Below are positions 35,885 to 44,170 of a stretch of DNA of 64,000 nt, piece after piece. Each line of letters begins with the position of its first letter. Positions within the stretch are counted from its first letter, which is position 1. Origin of the DNA: Paraburkholderia sp. (GTDB lineage Bacteria; Pseudomonadota; Gammaproteobacteria; Burkholderiales; Burkholderiaceae); the NCBI RefSeq assembly GCF_028283785.1, contig NZ_JAPWKB010000014.1, positions 1 to 64,000 on the forward strand, in the 5' to 3' direction. Made by a program: the position numbers and the translations under genes. The notes under the pieces were generated by a model. It did no database searches. It worked only from the letters and a program-made list of their open reading frames with translations, and was not told where the DNA came from.

Positions 35885-36421
35885 ATGAGTCGATTTCATC
35901 GCGTCGAGTTGTCGGCGGGTTTGGCCGCAACGTTGCTCGACCGTCATACACAGCAACAGCTATCACCGCACGATTATCGTCTCCAGGTTCGAGTTGGACG
36001 GTTTTCGAAAACGGCAATCCGTTCCCTCGGAATTCGAGATCTCGACGTCGTCACATCAGTGGCGGTGCTGGTCAAGATCATGCAGAAACACGGTCTTGAT
36101 TCTTCATTGATCGGAGGCCTGGCCGAGATGGTGTTAACGCCAGTTGCGGTCTACAAGTCGGCAACCGAGCGCGAAAGCATCGTGCTGGTAACGGCGAACT
36201 TGCCTGATGACATCAACCCGCTACTCATTGCGATCAAAATCGATGTGATGGGCGCTGCGGGGAAATCCCATTTTCATTGGATGGCCAGCGCATACGCGAA
36301 AAACAACCCAGGCATCATCGCGCGATGGGAGAGGGATGGACTCTTGCTTTGGAGGGCTGAGCAACGCGTGGCGCGAGAAACGACGGAGCGTTATACCGAT
36401 ATCGCCGCGATGGAACAATGA
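35885..36421 (+). CDS. Orphan MuF-C/PBECR-like putative nuclease-toxin protein
   Basis: I do not recognise a named family with certainty. The 178-residue protein has LTPVAVYKSATERESIVLV, ...NPLLIAIKIDV and HWMASAYAKNNPGIIARWERDGLLLWR. This order (PxAxxxS, hydrophobic strand, SxYxKxNP, W-DGLL) resembles the C-terminal domain of phage MuF-type polyvalent proteins, whose fold belongs to the Barnase/EndoU/ColicinE5/RelE-like nucleases. No signal peptide, immunity gene or phage genes lie nearby. GC content falls and the ribosome site is weak, which suggests acquired DNA. Confidence 0.45.
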   Translation: MSRFHRVELSAGLAATLLDRHTQQQLSPHDYRLQVRVGRFSKTAIRSLGIRDLDVVTSVAVLVKIMQKHGLDSSLIGGLAEMVLTPVAVYKSATERESIVLVTANLPDDINPLLIAIKIDVMGAAGKSHFHWMASAYAKNNPGIIARWERDGLLLWRAEQRVARETTERYTDIAAMEQ

Positions 36422-36460
36422 TGCGTCGCGCAGACCTGCAGAGACGCTGAAAAAACAAAA

Positions 36461-36475
36461 GGCCGCGTAGCGGCC
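36461..36475 (-). terminator. Short terminator hairpin
   Basis: GGCCGC-GTA-GCGGCC. On the minus strand it is followed by TTTTGTTTTTT, so it would end the truncated antitoxin transcript from 36771. Confidence 0.6.
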
Positions 36476-36582
36476 TATAAACAGAAATGTCCGAGTCCAC
36501 GGATAGCCGACCGTCTGTTGCTAGTCAGGTATTTATCGTGGTCCTCAGACAAGACAAAGTTTGCGCTACACCCGTTGCTTTG

Positions 36583-36771
36583 TCAAACCGGCGGCTTGAG
36601 CGGAAGATCAATATTTACATTTGCTCGGACATTGATTTCATGTTCGTTCGCAATACAACGGTTGTCGTAATCCTTCATTGCGTTCCGGTCGATAAGTCTC
36701 GCCCGAAGCAGGCCAGCGGCAGCACTGTGAATAGCTTCCGATGCGTCGCTTTTGAATCGGTGCCTCGCCAT
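36583..36771 (-). pseudogene. Remnant of an HTH antitoxin
   Basis: The 62 readable residues start MARHRFKSDASEAIHSAAAG. The KSDASEAIHSAAAGL...RNAMKDYDNRC part matches the N-terminus of HTH antitoxins whose full form is about 95-105 residues (MKSD..AIH..A..L......M..FD..C). The helix-turn-helix that should follow is absent; the frame instead ends in LPLKPPV. An AAGAGGG ribosome site and a terminator are kept. No intact toxin lies upstream. Confidence 0.5.
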
Positions 36772-36882
36772 CGTTACCCTCTTGCGTGTTTGGTTTGTCC
36801 GGCCATTCAACATCGTTGAGTTTGCGTGCTGCGAAGTTGCCGTACCTTAACCCCAACCCCGCACAATCCCTCCACAACCCCG

Positions 36883-37332
36883 CTACACCGGCGCGCGCTC
36901 GCGCTCGTCTCCGGGTTCGCCGCCGTCGCCGATCCGGTTGATGGTGCCTTGCGCGACCGCGATCAGCCGCTCGTGCTTGCCGTCCATCACGAACACGTCG
37001 CATTGACAGGTGGCCTGATGACGACTGGAATCGACGACCCGTGCGCGCGCCATCAACGTGCCGTTCACGGCCGGCCTCAGATAGTTGATCTTGTACTCGC
37101 CGGTGACGACCCTCGGACCGAGCGCAAGCGCGCCCGCGAAGGTCAACGCGTTGTCGGCGAGGAAGCTGATCACGCCGCCGTGCACGAAGCCGTGTTGCTG
37201 GCGCAACTCGTCGCGGATCGGCAGGCACAGCGTCAACTGATTGTCCCCGGCATGCATCAGTTCGGCACCGAGCAGCATGCTGAACGGCTGCGCGTGCAAC
37301 GCGCCGCGCGCCCGGTCCAGTAGATCGGTCAT
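36883..37332 (-). CDS. PaaI-family hotdog thioesterase
   Basis: A 149-residue acyl-CoA thioesterase of the PaaI group. The hotdog helix carries QQHGFVHGGVISFLADNAL (catalytic Asp in the helix) and the strand GEYKINYLRPAVNGTLMARARVV. It hydrolyses acyl- or aryl-CoA, but the substrate is unknown. It stands alone, convergent to the islet and divergent from the chemoreceptor. Confidence 0.9.
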   Translation of the reverse strand: MTDLLDRARGALHAQPFSMLLGAELMHAGDNQLTLCLPIRDELRQQHGFVHGGVISFLADNALTFAGALALGPRVVTGEYKINYLRPAVNGTLMARARVVDSSRHQATCQCDVFVMDGKHERLIAVAQGTINRIGDGGEPGDERERAPV

Positions 37333-37504
37333 CGTCGGATCCTTCGGGCGTGGCCCGTCATGGCGTACTTCACTCTAGGAAGCGCCGCTGCATCGCGTCA
37401 AGGTGATTCGAAAAAATCCTCAAACCATTGTTGCGGGAAACGGCGGAAATCTCGACGTTGCGCGCTATAAGCAGGGACATAACAGTTCTTTTAATTGATT
37501 TCGC

Positions 37505-37531
37505 TCAAGTTATGCGCGACGCCGCCGTAAA
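37505..37531 (+). promoter_or_regulatory. Sigma-28 (FliA) type promoter of the chemoreceptor
   Basis: TCAAGTTA-N11-GCCGTAAA against the FliA consensus TAAAGTTT-N11-GCCGATAA: correct spacing, with five of eight matches in the first box and six of eight in the second. It lies 51 bases before the start codon. Confidence 0.6.
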
Positions 37532-37581
37532 TGCGGTGGCGAAACTCCCCAAAACTCATAGATAGATTCAGGTGGTTCACG

Positions 37582-39198
37582 ATGTTCAGCAAGATCAAGG
37601 TCGCATCCGGCCTGTTGTTTGTTCTAGCAGCATTTTTTGTATTGCAACTGGTGACGGAAGGTTTGGGATATTGGTCGTTGACGCGCTCGCACGACGACGT
37701 GGGCGATCTGGCGAACGTGGCGTTGCGTCAGGTCGATGAAGTCAACGAAACGACGCAGCATCTGATGGACGCGCGGATCAACCTGTCGCGCGCGGGTACG
37801 CGGATGGTGCGCGGCGGCGCCGAGCCGACCGATATCGTTCAGCACGCTCGCGAACAGCTCGACGAGGCGGACAAGTCGTTCGGCCTGTTCATGAACGCGT
37901 CGAAGATCGGCGAAGAAAACACGGCGCGCGCTTCGGCGTTGTCGGACCGGTATCAGAAACTGCACGGCGCGCTCGCCGAACTGGTCCAGTTTCTCGACGC
38001 GAACAACATTCAGGCGTTTCTCGATCAACCGACGCAAGGCTTTCAGGACGCGTATCTGAAGGAATCGCGCAATTTCGTCCAGTTCGGCAATGCGGCGACG
38101 CGGGCGTCGCTGGATTCGATCGACAGCCGTCTGTCGATGTTCAAGGCAGTCGGCATCGCGATCCTGCTGATCCTGATGGGCGGCACCTTCGCCGTCTACA
38201 TGGGCCTCAAGCACGGTGTCGTCGGTCCGCTCGAAGAAGCCGGCCGTCATTTCGACCGTATCGCGCAAGGCCGTCTCGATCAACGGATCGCCGCGCGCGG
38301 CGCCAATGAAATCGGCCATCTGTTCTCCGGCCTCGCGAAGATGCAATCGAGCGTTGCGCGCACGGTGAAAACCGTCCGCGAAGCCGCCGATTCGATCCAC
38401 CTCGGCGCGAACGAAATCGCGACCGGCAACGCCGATCTGTCGGCGCGTACGGAAAATCAGGCGGCTTCGCTCGAAGAAACCGCGTCGAGCATGGAAGAAC
38501 TGACCGCGACCGTGCGTCAGAACGCCGAGCACGCGCGCGAAGCGAATGCGCTGGCCGAAACCGCGCTGAATGCGACGTCCCGGGGTAACGAGGTGGTCAG
38601 CCAGGTGGTCGACAAGATGCGCGGCATTGCGCAAAGCTCGGACAAGATCGCCGAGATCATTTCGGTGATCGACGGGATCGCGTTCCAGACCAATATCCTC
38701 GCGCTGAACGCGGCGGTCGAAGCGGCGCGCGCGGGCGAACAGGGCCGCGGCTTCGCGGTGGTCGCGGGCGAAGTCCGCAATCTCGCGCAACGCAGCGCGC
38801 AATCGGCGAAGGAAATCAAGACGCTGATCAGCGAATCGGTGGCGGAGATTCAGGGCGGCTCGACGCTGGTCGAACACGCGGGCGACGCGATGCGCAACGT
38901 GTCCGAATCGATCTCGCGCGTGACGCAGATGATGGCGGAAATCAGCGCGTCGTCGCTGGAACAGAGCACGGGCATCGAGCAGGTGAACATGGCCGTCGTG
39001 CAGATGGACGAGATGACGCAGCAAAACGCGGCGCTCGTCGAGGAAGCGGCGGCGGCGGCGTCGTCGCTGCATCAGCAGACACAGCAACTGAAGGAAGCGG
39101 TGGAAGTGTTCGAGATTTCCGACGCGGTATTGCGCGACGAACCGCATCGCGGTGGCATCGCGGCGCGCGGCAATTTCGCGGACGCGTTCGCGGGTTGA
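37582..39198 (+). CDS. Methyl-accepting chemotaxis protein (4HB sensor, Tar-like)
   Basis: A 538-residue chemoreceptor. TM1 is at about 10-30, followed by a periplasmic four-helix-bundle sensor. TM2 is at about 190-212 (AVGIAILLILMGGTFAVYMG), then a HAMP domain and the signalling hairpin with [21 protein letters not shown] near 363-383. It relays ligand binding to CheA. The start MFSKIKVASG is chosen over a longer frame because the signal-anchor begins there and a GGTGG site precedes it. No CheR-binding pentapeptide is seen at the tail (FADAFAG). Confidence 0.93.
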   Translation: MFSKIKVASGLLFVLAAFFVLQLVTEGLGYWSLTRSHDDVGDLANVALRQVDEVNETTQHLMDARINLSRAGTRMVRGGAEPTDIVQHAREQLDEADKSFGLFMNASKIGEENTARASALSDRYQKLHGALAELVQFLDANNIQAFLDQPTQGFQDAYLKESRNFVQFGNAATRASLDSIDSRLSMFKAVGIAILLILMGGTFAVYMGLKHGVVGPLEEAGRHFDRIAQGRLDQRIAARGANEIGHLFSGLAKMQSSVARTVKTVREAADSIHLGANEIATGNADLSARTENQAASLEETASSMEELTATVRQNAEHAREANALAETALNATSRGNEVVSQVVDKMRGIAQSSDKIAEIISVIDGIAFQTNILALNAAVEAARAGEQGRGFAVVAGEVRNLAQRSAQSAKEIKTLISESVAEIQGGSTLVEHAGDAMRNVSESISRVTQMMAEISASSLEQSTGIEQVNMAVVQMDEMTQQNAALVEEAAAAASSLHQQTQQLKEAVEVFEISDAVLRDEPHRGGIAARGNFADAFAG

Positions 39199-39259
39199 TC
39201 GTCGGCGCGATTCACGTCTGATCCGACGGCTGACGCACGATTCGTCGTGCCGATAAAAA

Positions 39260-39296
39260 ACCGGCGCACCTTATAAAAGGTGCGCCGGTTTTTTTA
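39260..39296. terminator. Strong bidirectional terminator
   Basis: A 13-bp stem, ACCGGCGCACCTT-ATAA-AAGGTGCGCCGGT, with As before and Ts after. It separates the convergent chemoreceptor and epimerase genes. Confidence 0.92.
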
Positions 39297-39316
39297 TCCG
39301 CGAAGCGTTGGCCGGG

Positions 39317-40423
39317 TCAGGCGGGCAGCGCCGCGTAAGCCGTCGCGAGATGGTATGGCGTCGTGGACGGCATGTCGGCGCGGGCGATATCGCCTGCCGG
39401 CGTCTTGGCTTCGTACCAGCCGCTCGCGTGCAGAAACCGTTGCTGGAACCGTTCGATCTGTTGCGGCAGCCGTTCGCGCGCGGCGTCGTCGTCACGTGTG
39501 GCGAGCGCTCGCAGATATTCGCTTTGCGCCCAGATTCGCTGGGTCGCGTCCTTGATCTTGCCGGTTTCATCCAGCGACGCCGCAACGCCGCCGGTCTGCG
39601 CATCGACGCCAAGCCGTTGCGCGAAGTCGAACGCGCGCGTCAGCGATGCGTCCAGCCCCGCTGCCGCGAACAGCTCCGGCGCCTGCTTCACGAGCCAGAA
39701 CCATTCGAACTGGTGGCCGGGTTCGAGCCGGTTGTTCGCTTCGCCGATCGTCAATTCGGCGATACAGCCCGATGCGTCGTGCACGAACCGGCGTGCAACT
39801 GCGCCCGCGAGCGTGCGCAACGCGTCGTCGTACGCGCTGTCTTGCGTGGCGGCGCGCGCGGCGAGCCACGCTTCGGTCAGATGCATGATCGGGTTTTGCA
39901 GCAACCCGCCGTTCGACGATCCGAAGCTGCGATCGAGCGCCGCGCTGAACAGATCGTCCGGCGCGGCGAAGCGGTCTTGTACCAGCGCCGTGGTCTGGTT
40001 CGCGACGTCGAGCGCGTCGCGATTGCCGGAGCGTGCGCCATATTCCGCGCACGCGAAAATCAGAAACGCATGCGTGTAGAGGTCTTTGGTGGTGTCGAGC
40101 GGTGCGCCTTGCGCATCCACGCTATAGAACCATCCGCCGGAATTCGTGTCCTGAAAGTAGTGCCGTAGCGAGTCGAACAGCTGGTCGGCGTGCGCGGCAT
40201 CGCCGGCCTCCGAAAACACGAACAGCTGGCGCGCGCATGCCATCGCCCGATAACGCTCGACCGGCATGGCATTGCCGCCACTGCCGTCGACGGCTTCGAA
40301 CGGCAGTTTCAGCGCGATATTGAAACCCGGCCCGCGCCAGATCGGCAGGATGACGCGGCTGAAGTGCTCGCGCAGCGCGGCGGCGAGATCGGACGTGGAG
40401 GCGGCTGATTTCATCTGAGGCAT
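39317..40423 (-). CDS. AGE-family epimerase/isomerase
   Basis: A 368-residue N-acylglucosamine 2-epimerase superfamily protein with an (alpha/alpha)6 barrel. Landmarks are RQLFVFSEAGD, DLYTHAFLIFACAEY, NPIMHLTEAWLAA and EPGHQFEWFWLVKQ, whose His residues are the catalytic acid/base pair of the family. Members act as sugar epimerases or as D-mannose/D-fructose isomerases; I cannot tell which here. The start at MPQMKSAAST is the likely one among three closely spaced Met codons. Confidence 0.85.
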   Translation of the reverse strand: MPQMKSAASTSDLAAALREHFSRVILPIWRGPGFNIALKLPFEAVDGSGGNAMPVERYRAMACARQLFVFSEAGDAAHADQLFDSLRHYFQDTNSGGWFYSVDAQGAPLDTTKDLYTHAFLIFACAEYGARSGNRDALDVANQTTALVQDRFAAPDDLFSAALDRSFGSSNGGLLQNPIMHLTEAWLAARAATQDSAYDDALRTLAGAVARRFVHDASGCIAELTIGEANNRLEPGHQFEWFWLVKQAPELFAAAGLDASLTRAFDFAQRLGVDAQTGGVAASLDETGKIKDATQRIWAQSEYLRALATRDDDAARERLPQQIERFQQRFLHASGWYEAKTPAGDIARADMPSTTPYHLATAYAALPA

Positions 40424-40550
40424 GGAAAAGGTGGAGCGTCGAACCGGCGGCGACACCTGACGAACGGTATGCGCCGACGCGCGCGCCCGTCACGGCATGG
40501 CGCCAATCCGCAATCTTACACACCCGGTACAACGACAACGAGGAAGCACA

Positions 40551-41237
40551 ATGCTTGGAAACTTTGAACTCATTTCACGACTGGTGATCGCGGCGGCGCT
40601 CGGCAGCGTGATCGGCTTCGAGCGCGAGCGGTTGTCGTGGGCGGCGGGGTTGCGCACGCATATGCTGGTGTGTGTCGGATCGGCGCTGATCATGCTGGTG
40701 TCGGCGTTCGGTTTCGCGGACGTGCTGGCCGGCGATCACATCGTGCTCGACCCGTCGCGGATGGCCGCGCAGGTCGTGTCCGGGATCGGCTTTCTGGGCG
40801 CGGGATCGATCCTGATGCGCGGCGAAATCGTGCGCGGCCTGACGACGGCGGCGAGCCTGTGGTCGGTGGCGGCGGTCGGGCTCGCGGTCGGCGGCGGGCT
40901 GTATACGCCTGCGATTGCGGCGACCGTAATCATCCTGATTATCCTGGCCGGGATCAAACCGCTCGAACGGCGCTTCATCACGGTCCGGCAGCGTCGTCAG
41001 TTCACGATGCTGGTCGAGCGCGGTTCGCTGACGTTTCATTCGTTGCACGATGCGCTCGGGATGGCCAGTCCGCGCGTCAAGCAGTTCGTGATGCAGCAGA
41101 GCGACGACACGCCGGACTGCGATGTCGTGACGATCGTGCTGCACCGCGTGTCGGCGACGGAATACGCGGCGATCACGGCGAGTTTGCGCAAGTTGCCCGG
41201 CGTCAGACAGTTCCACGAGGAAGACTCGTCGCCGTGA
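40551..41237 (+). CDS. MgtC/SapB-family membrane protein
   Basis: A 228-residue inner-membrane protein. The MgtC domain spans about residues 8-135 with five hydrophobic segments and the family motifs GSVIGFERE, GLRTHMLVCVGSALIM and GIGFLGAGSILMRG...GLTTAASLW. A C-terminal soluble domain follows. MgtC proteins help growth at low Mg2+ and restrain the F-type ATPase in some pathogens, but this does not define the role here. AGGAAG precedes the ATG. Confidence 0.92.
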   Translation: MLGNFELISRLVIAAALGSVIGFERERLSWAAGLRTHMLVCVGSALIMLVSAFGFADVLAGDHIVLDPSRMAAQVVSGIGFLGAGSILMRGEIVRGLTTAASLWSVAAVGLAVGGGLYTPAIAATVIILIILAGIKPLERRFITVRQRRQFTMLVERGSLTFHSLHDALGMASPRVKQFVMQQSDDTPDCDVVTIVLHRVSATEYAAITASLRKLPGVRQFHEEDSSP

Positions 41238-41410
41238 CGGCGGGGGATCGGCGGGCGGTTGAATTGAAAGGCGAAATCGACGCGCCGAAACACCGATTGC
41301 CGCTCTGCGCGGGCACCTGGCCGTGAGACAATGCCGGTCTCCAAAAATACAGACAGCCCTTTGCAACGGTATTGGGCGCCCGCAAGCTGGCGACGACCGT
41401 TCCTATTTCT

Positions 41411-42679
41411 ATGGCAGATTCCGCAGCATCCACGCAGTCCCGCAACACCCGTGCAGGCTCTACAAAGAAACGCGCCGCTGTCTCCACCGAAACGGAAAAC
41501 AAGCTGGCCCGCGCCGCGCGCTCCGCGCAGCGGCTTGCTCAACTGAGCGATGCGTCGCGCGACGACAGCACGCTCGATCTGTTCCCCGACGATCCCACTC
41601 GCGCCACCGTCGAAGCGATGAATATCGACTTGCGGCAAGGCACGCTGCGCGGTTTCGAGTTGCCGGAAGTGGTGCTGGCCGCGGTCGGTGCGGCGGAACC
41701 GGGCGGCGCGCAGCCGGCCGTGAGCGCCGACGCGAAGGTGCGTCGCGCGTCGAAAGCGGTCAAGGCCGATGACGCGGGCGTCGTGTCGGAAGCGTTGCCG
41801 TTGAATGGCTTCGACGTGGATCAGCCGGACGATTCGGCGACACGTGAAGCCATTGCTGCGGACGGTACGTTGACGGTGGTTGTGGTGGCGGCGCCGGCTG
41901 AGGGGTTTGCCAGTGGTGCTGGTGCCGGTGGTGAGGCGAGTGCCGATGTGAGCGCGGAGGCCGATGCCGACGCGTCCGCTGGACACGCAGCCAGCGATGC
42001 GCCGATCGATGCGGTTGCGCATGCACCGTCGCCGTCGCCGTCGCCGACCGCGACGCCTGCGATTGCGGCAGCCAGCGTCGCGCGGAGCGTGACGGTGTTG
42101 CGTCGGCCGAAAGCGGCTGTCGATCGTGCTGACTCCGCGTCGTTGCCAGGTTTCGATACGGCCGACACCGAACACGCCGATGCAGAACACGCCGAACACC
42201 CCGAACGCGACAGCAGTGCCCACAGCGAAGCGGCCCACGCGCATGCCGCGCCCGACGCGCCGCGCGCGACCGTGCCGGAACTGGACCGCGCGCGCGCCAC
42301 GGCCTTCGCCGATACCGTCGATGCGCTGTACGGCGTGATCGCCGATCAGCGTCACGCGGCCGGCGACCACACGCGGCGGATGAAATGGATGCTGTCGATC
42401 GTGGTGGGCGCGTTGCTGGTGACCGTCGCGATCGGCGTCACGCAAACGCTTCTGCTGATGCGACTCACGCGCGAAACCACGGCGCAGCAACATCGTATCG
42501 AACAGATGATGCAGAACCAGCAGGCCGCAATGGCGAGCCTGATCGACGCGCATCTGTCGCGCGCCGATGCGGCTTCGGCGGCAGATGCAGCATCGTCGCC
42601 GACGACGGCCGCCGCAGGCTCGACGCCTGCCCGCCACGTGTCGCGGCATCACCGTAACCGGAACGCCGGGTCGCACTGA
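41411..42679 (+). CDS. Hypothetical low-complexity protein with one C-terminal membrane segment
   Basis: The 422-residue product is not recognised. Residues 1-85 are Lys/Ser-rich and then ordered (NIDLRQGTLRGFELPEVVLAAVG). About 95-290 is Ala/Asp-rich low complexity. ATAFADTVDALYGVIADQRHA leads to a transmembrane helix at about 325-350 (WMLSIVVGALLVTVAIGVTQT) and a coiled tail rich in Gln/Met and Ala/Ser. It looks like a tail-anchored envelope or cytoplasmic-face protein. It may be a conserved Burkholderiales protein. Confidence 0.65.
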   Translation: MADSAASTQSRNTRAGSTKKRAAVSTETENKLARAARSAQRLAQLSDASRDDSTLDLFPDDPTRATVEAMNIDLRQGTLRGFELPEVVLAAVGAAEPGGAQPAVSADAKVRRASKAVKADDAGVVSEALPLNGFDVDQPDDSATREAIAADGTLTVVVVAAPAEGFASGAGAGGEASADVSAEADADASAGHAASDAPIDAVAHAPSPSPSPTATPAIAAASVARSVTVLRRPKAAVDRADSASLPGFDTADTEHADAEHAEHPERDSSAHSEAAHAHAAPDAPRATVPELDRARATAFADTVDALYGVIADQRHAAGDHTRRMKWMLSIVVGALLVTVAIGVTQTLLLMRLTRETTAQQHRIEQMMQNQQAAMASLIDAHLSRADAASAADAASSPTTAAAGSTPARHVSRHHRNRNAGSH

Positions 42680-42927
42680 TCCGCGTGCGCCGCGCGCATT
42701 CGCGTGCTTTCCGCGAGTTTCAACAGATCGAATCGCCGCTCGCCTTCAGGCGACGGCGGGTTCGAATCGTCCGCATCGGCTTCAAACTCCAACCTCAACG
42801 CCGATTTCGCCCGATAGGGAATGTAAGGCGACCGGATGCTGCCCGCGCGGATCTGCGTTCTACACTCTCAATGCCATGCACACGCCGCGCCGTCGTGACG
42901 GCGGCACGCTTTTCAATAAGGAACACC

Positions 42928-43236
42928 ATGCCAACGAGCCAGCACAAGTTTTCGATCCGGGAACTCCTGGAGGCGCTGCTGCGCGATCAGGGCATCCATG
43001 AAGGCCATTGGGCGCTCAATATGGATTTTCTGGCGAACGGCACGTCGGTTCGTCCGCAAGCCGGTGACGATCAGCTGCAACCGGGGTTGATCGTCTCGGT
43101 GACGGGCGCGGGGCTGGTTCAGATGCCCGAAGGCACGGAAGGCGCGGTGGATGCCGCGCTCGTCAATCCGCGCAAACCGTCTGAGGAAAGCAAGGTCGTG
43201 CGCACCCGCAAGCCGCACACGACGACGCTGCAATAA
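42928..43236 (+). CDS. Small conserved hypothetical protein
   Basis: A 102-residue soluble protein beginning MPTSQHKFSIRELLEALLRDQ, with IHEGHWALNMDFLANGTSV and GLIVSVTGAGLVQMPEGTEG. I know no function. AAGGAAC precedes the ATG. The 248-bp spacer before it shows nothing else. Confidence 0.7.
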   Translation: MPTSQHKFSIRELLEALLRDQGIHEGHWALNMDFLANGTSVRPQAGDDQLQPGLIVSVTGAGLVQMPEGTEGAVDAALVNPRKPSEESKVVRTRKPHTTTLQ

Positions 43237-43365
43237 CGGATTCCATCGCAAACGCGCGATAACGGCGCAATCATGCGATTCGGGCGCGCGGCGCATCGCC
43301 GCAGCCGTCCAACACCTATTCCGACTCAAAAACGCAACAATTACGCCGCAGCGCAACATGACGCG

Positions 43366-43387
43366 TATAATCAGGGTTTTCCCCTAG
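43366..43387 (+). promoter_or_regulatory. Promoter with AGGGTTTTCCCCTAG element
   Basis: A perfect TATAAT (43366-43371) is followed at once by AGGGTTTTCCCCTAG (43373-43387), 14 bases before the 43402 start. The same element, complemented, recurs before the DUF3563 gene. Confidence 0.55.
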
Positions 43388-43401
43388 TGATCGTCGTCGC
43401 C

Positions 43402-43554
43402 ATGAAAACCATCGCTCTGCACCTGATTCCTTCCACGTGGGTTGCTTCCTTCGGCAAGCTGGCGACCGTCATCCGCGCTGAGAGCGCCCGCGCGCTGCAA
43501 TTGCACCTGAATAATTGCGCACTGTACGCGGAAGCCATGCGTCGTCGCAGCTGA
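43402..43554 (+). CDS. 50-residue small protein
   Basis: MKTIALHLIPSTWVASFGKL begins a 50-residue protein with an amphipathic helix and a basic end (AMRRRS). It has no known family. Its reality is supported by the promoter and palindrome shared with the DUF3563 gene and by a following hairpin (GGGCGGTTG ... CAACCGCCC, 43577-43615) with a T-rich tail. The ribosome site is weak. Confidence 0.5.
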   Translation: MKTIALHLIPSTWVASFGKLATVIRAESARALQLHLNNCALYAEAMRRRS

Positions 43555-43576
43555 TCAAACCCTTTGTATCGCCCTC

Positions 43577-43615
43577 GGGCGGTTGTCGCGGCGCTCTACG
43601 CCGTGCCAACCGCCC
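43577..43615 (+). terminator. Hairpin terminator
   Basis: The 9-bp stem GGGCGGTTG / CAACCGCCC is followed by TTGTTGTTTTG, after the 50-residue gene. Confidence 0.6.
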
Positions 43616-43705
43616 TTGTTGTTTTGATGCAACGCAACAAACGCCGTGGAAACCCCGCTGCTTAAGGAATGTGCAAATTAATGCTGCATTGCACTAGCTT
43701 TCGGA

Positions 43706-43745
43706 TAGGGAAAACCCTATACTTATTTCTAAGGGAAAACCCTAG
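43706..43745 (+). promoter_or_regulatory. Two TAGGGAAAACCCTA elements around a -10 box
   Basis: TAGGGAAAACCCTA (43706-43719) and AAGGGAAAACCCTAG (43731-43745) lie 25 bases apart, with TATACT (43718-43723) between them. They are just upstream of the DUF3563 gene. Confidence 0.6.
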
Positions 43746-43768
43746 AGATTAGCCAACCGGGAGTCGCC

Positions 43769-43927
43769 ATGAGCTTTATTCTTGCACTGTTTGAAAAGGT
43801 CAACGGCCTCTTTGCGTCGCCGCATCTGCCGCTGGATTCCGATTACTCGTACGCTGCACGTCACCGTGAAGCAGAGCGTCTGCGCAAGTCGCAAAGCACG
43901 CTGTTCGGCATCAAGCTGAGCGACTGA
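43769..43927 (+). CDS. DUF3563-family small protein
   Basis: A 52-residue protein, MSFILALFEKVNGLFASPHL..., matching the short DUF3563 proteins common in Burkholderiaceae, with a charged C-terminal half (YAARHREAERLRKSQ). Function is unknown. A terminator hairpin with T tail follows at 44031-44058. Confidence 0.75.
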   Translation: MSFILALFEKVNGLFASPHLPLDSDYSYAARHREAERLRKSQSTLFGIKLSD

Positions 43928-44030
43928 TCTGTGCAGTTCCGGGCGCGGGCCAACCGTGCCGCAGATGTGCGCCGTCGAGCGCCGCAGTGCACGTTGCACT
44001 GAGAAGTACCGTCGTTGAAGTACTGTTGAA

Positions 44031-44058
44031 GCCACGGATCATTGCCGTGGCTTTTGTT
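44031..44058 (+). terminator. Terminator after the DUF3563 gene
   Basis: GCCACGG-N7-CCGTGGC followed by TTTTGTTTTT. Confidence 0.8.
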
Positions 44059-44105
44059 TTTGGTGCGACGGTATTGCGTGGTCCGGTGCAGTGAATCGGC
44101 AAAAG

Positions 44106-44140
44106 AAAACGGCAAACGCCCGCAGGCGTTTGCCGTTTTT
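44106..44140. terminator. Bidirectional terminator at the 3' end of the TonB receptor gene
   Basis: AAAACGGCAAACGCC-CGCA-GGCGTTTGCCGTTTT, a 15-bp stem with A and T runs on either side. Confidence 0.9.
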
Positions 44141-44170
44141 CATGTCCGCGTCAGACTTGCGCGGTCATGC

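Noticed and set aside
36638..37228. A 196-codon minus-strand frame
   Set aside because: A shadow of the PaaI thioesterase gene, which reads cleanly in the adjacent frame.
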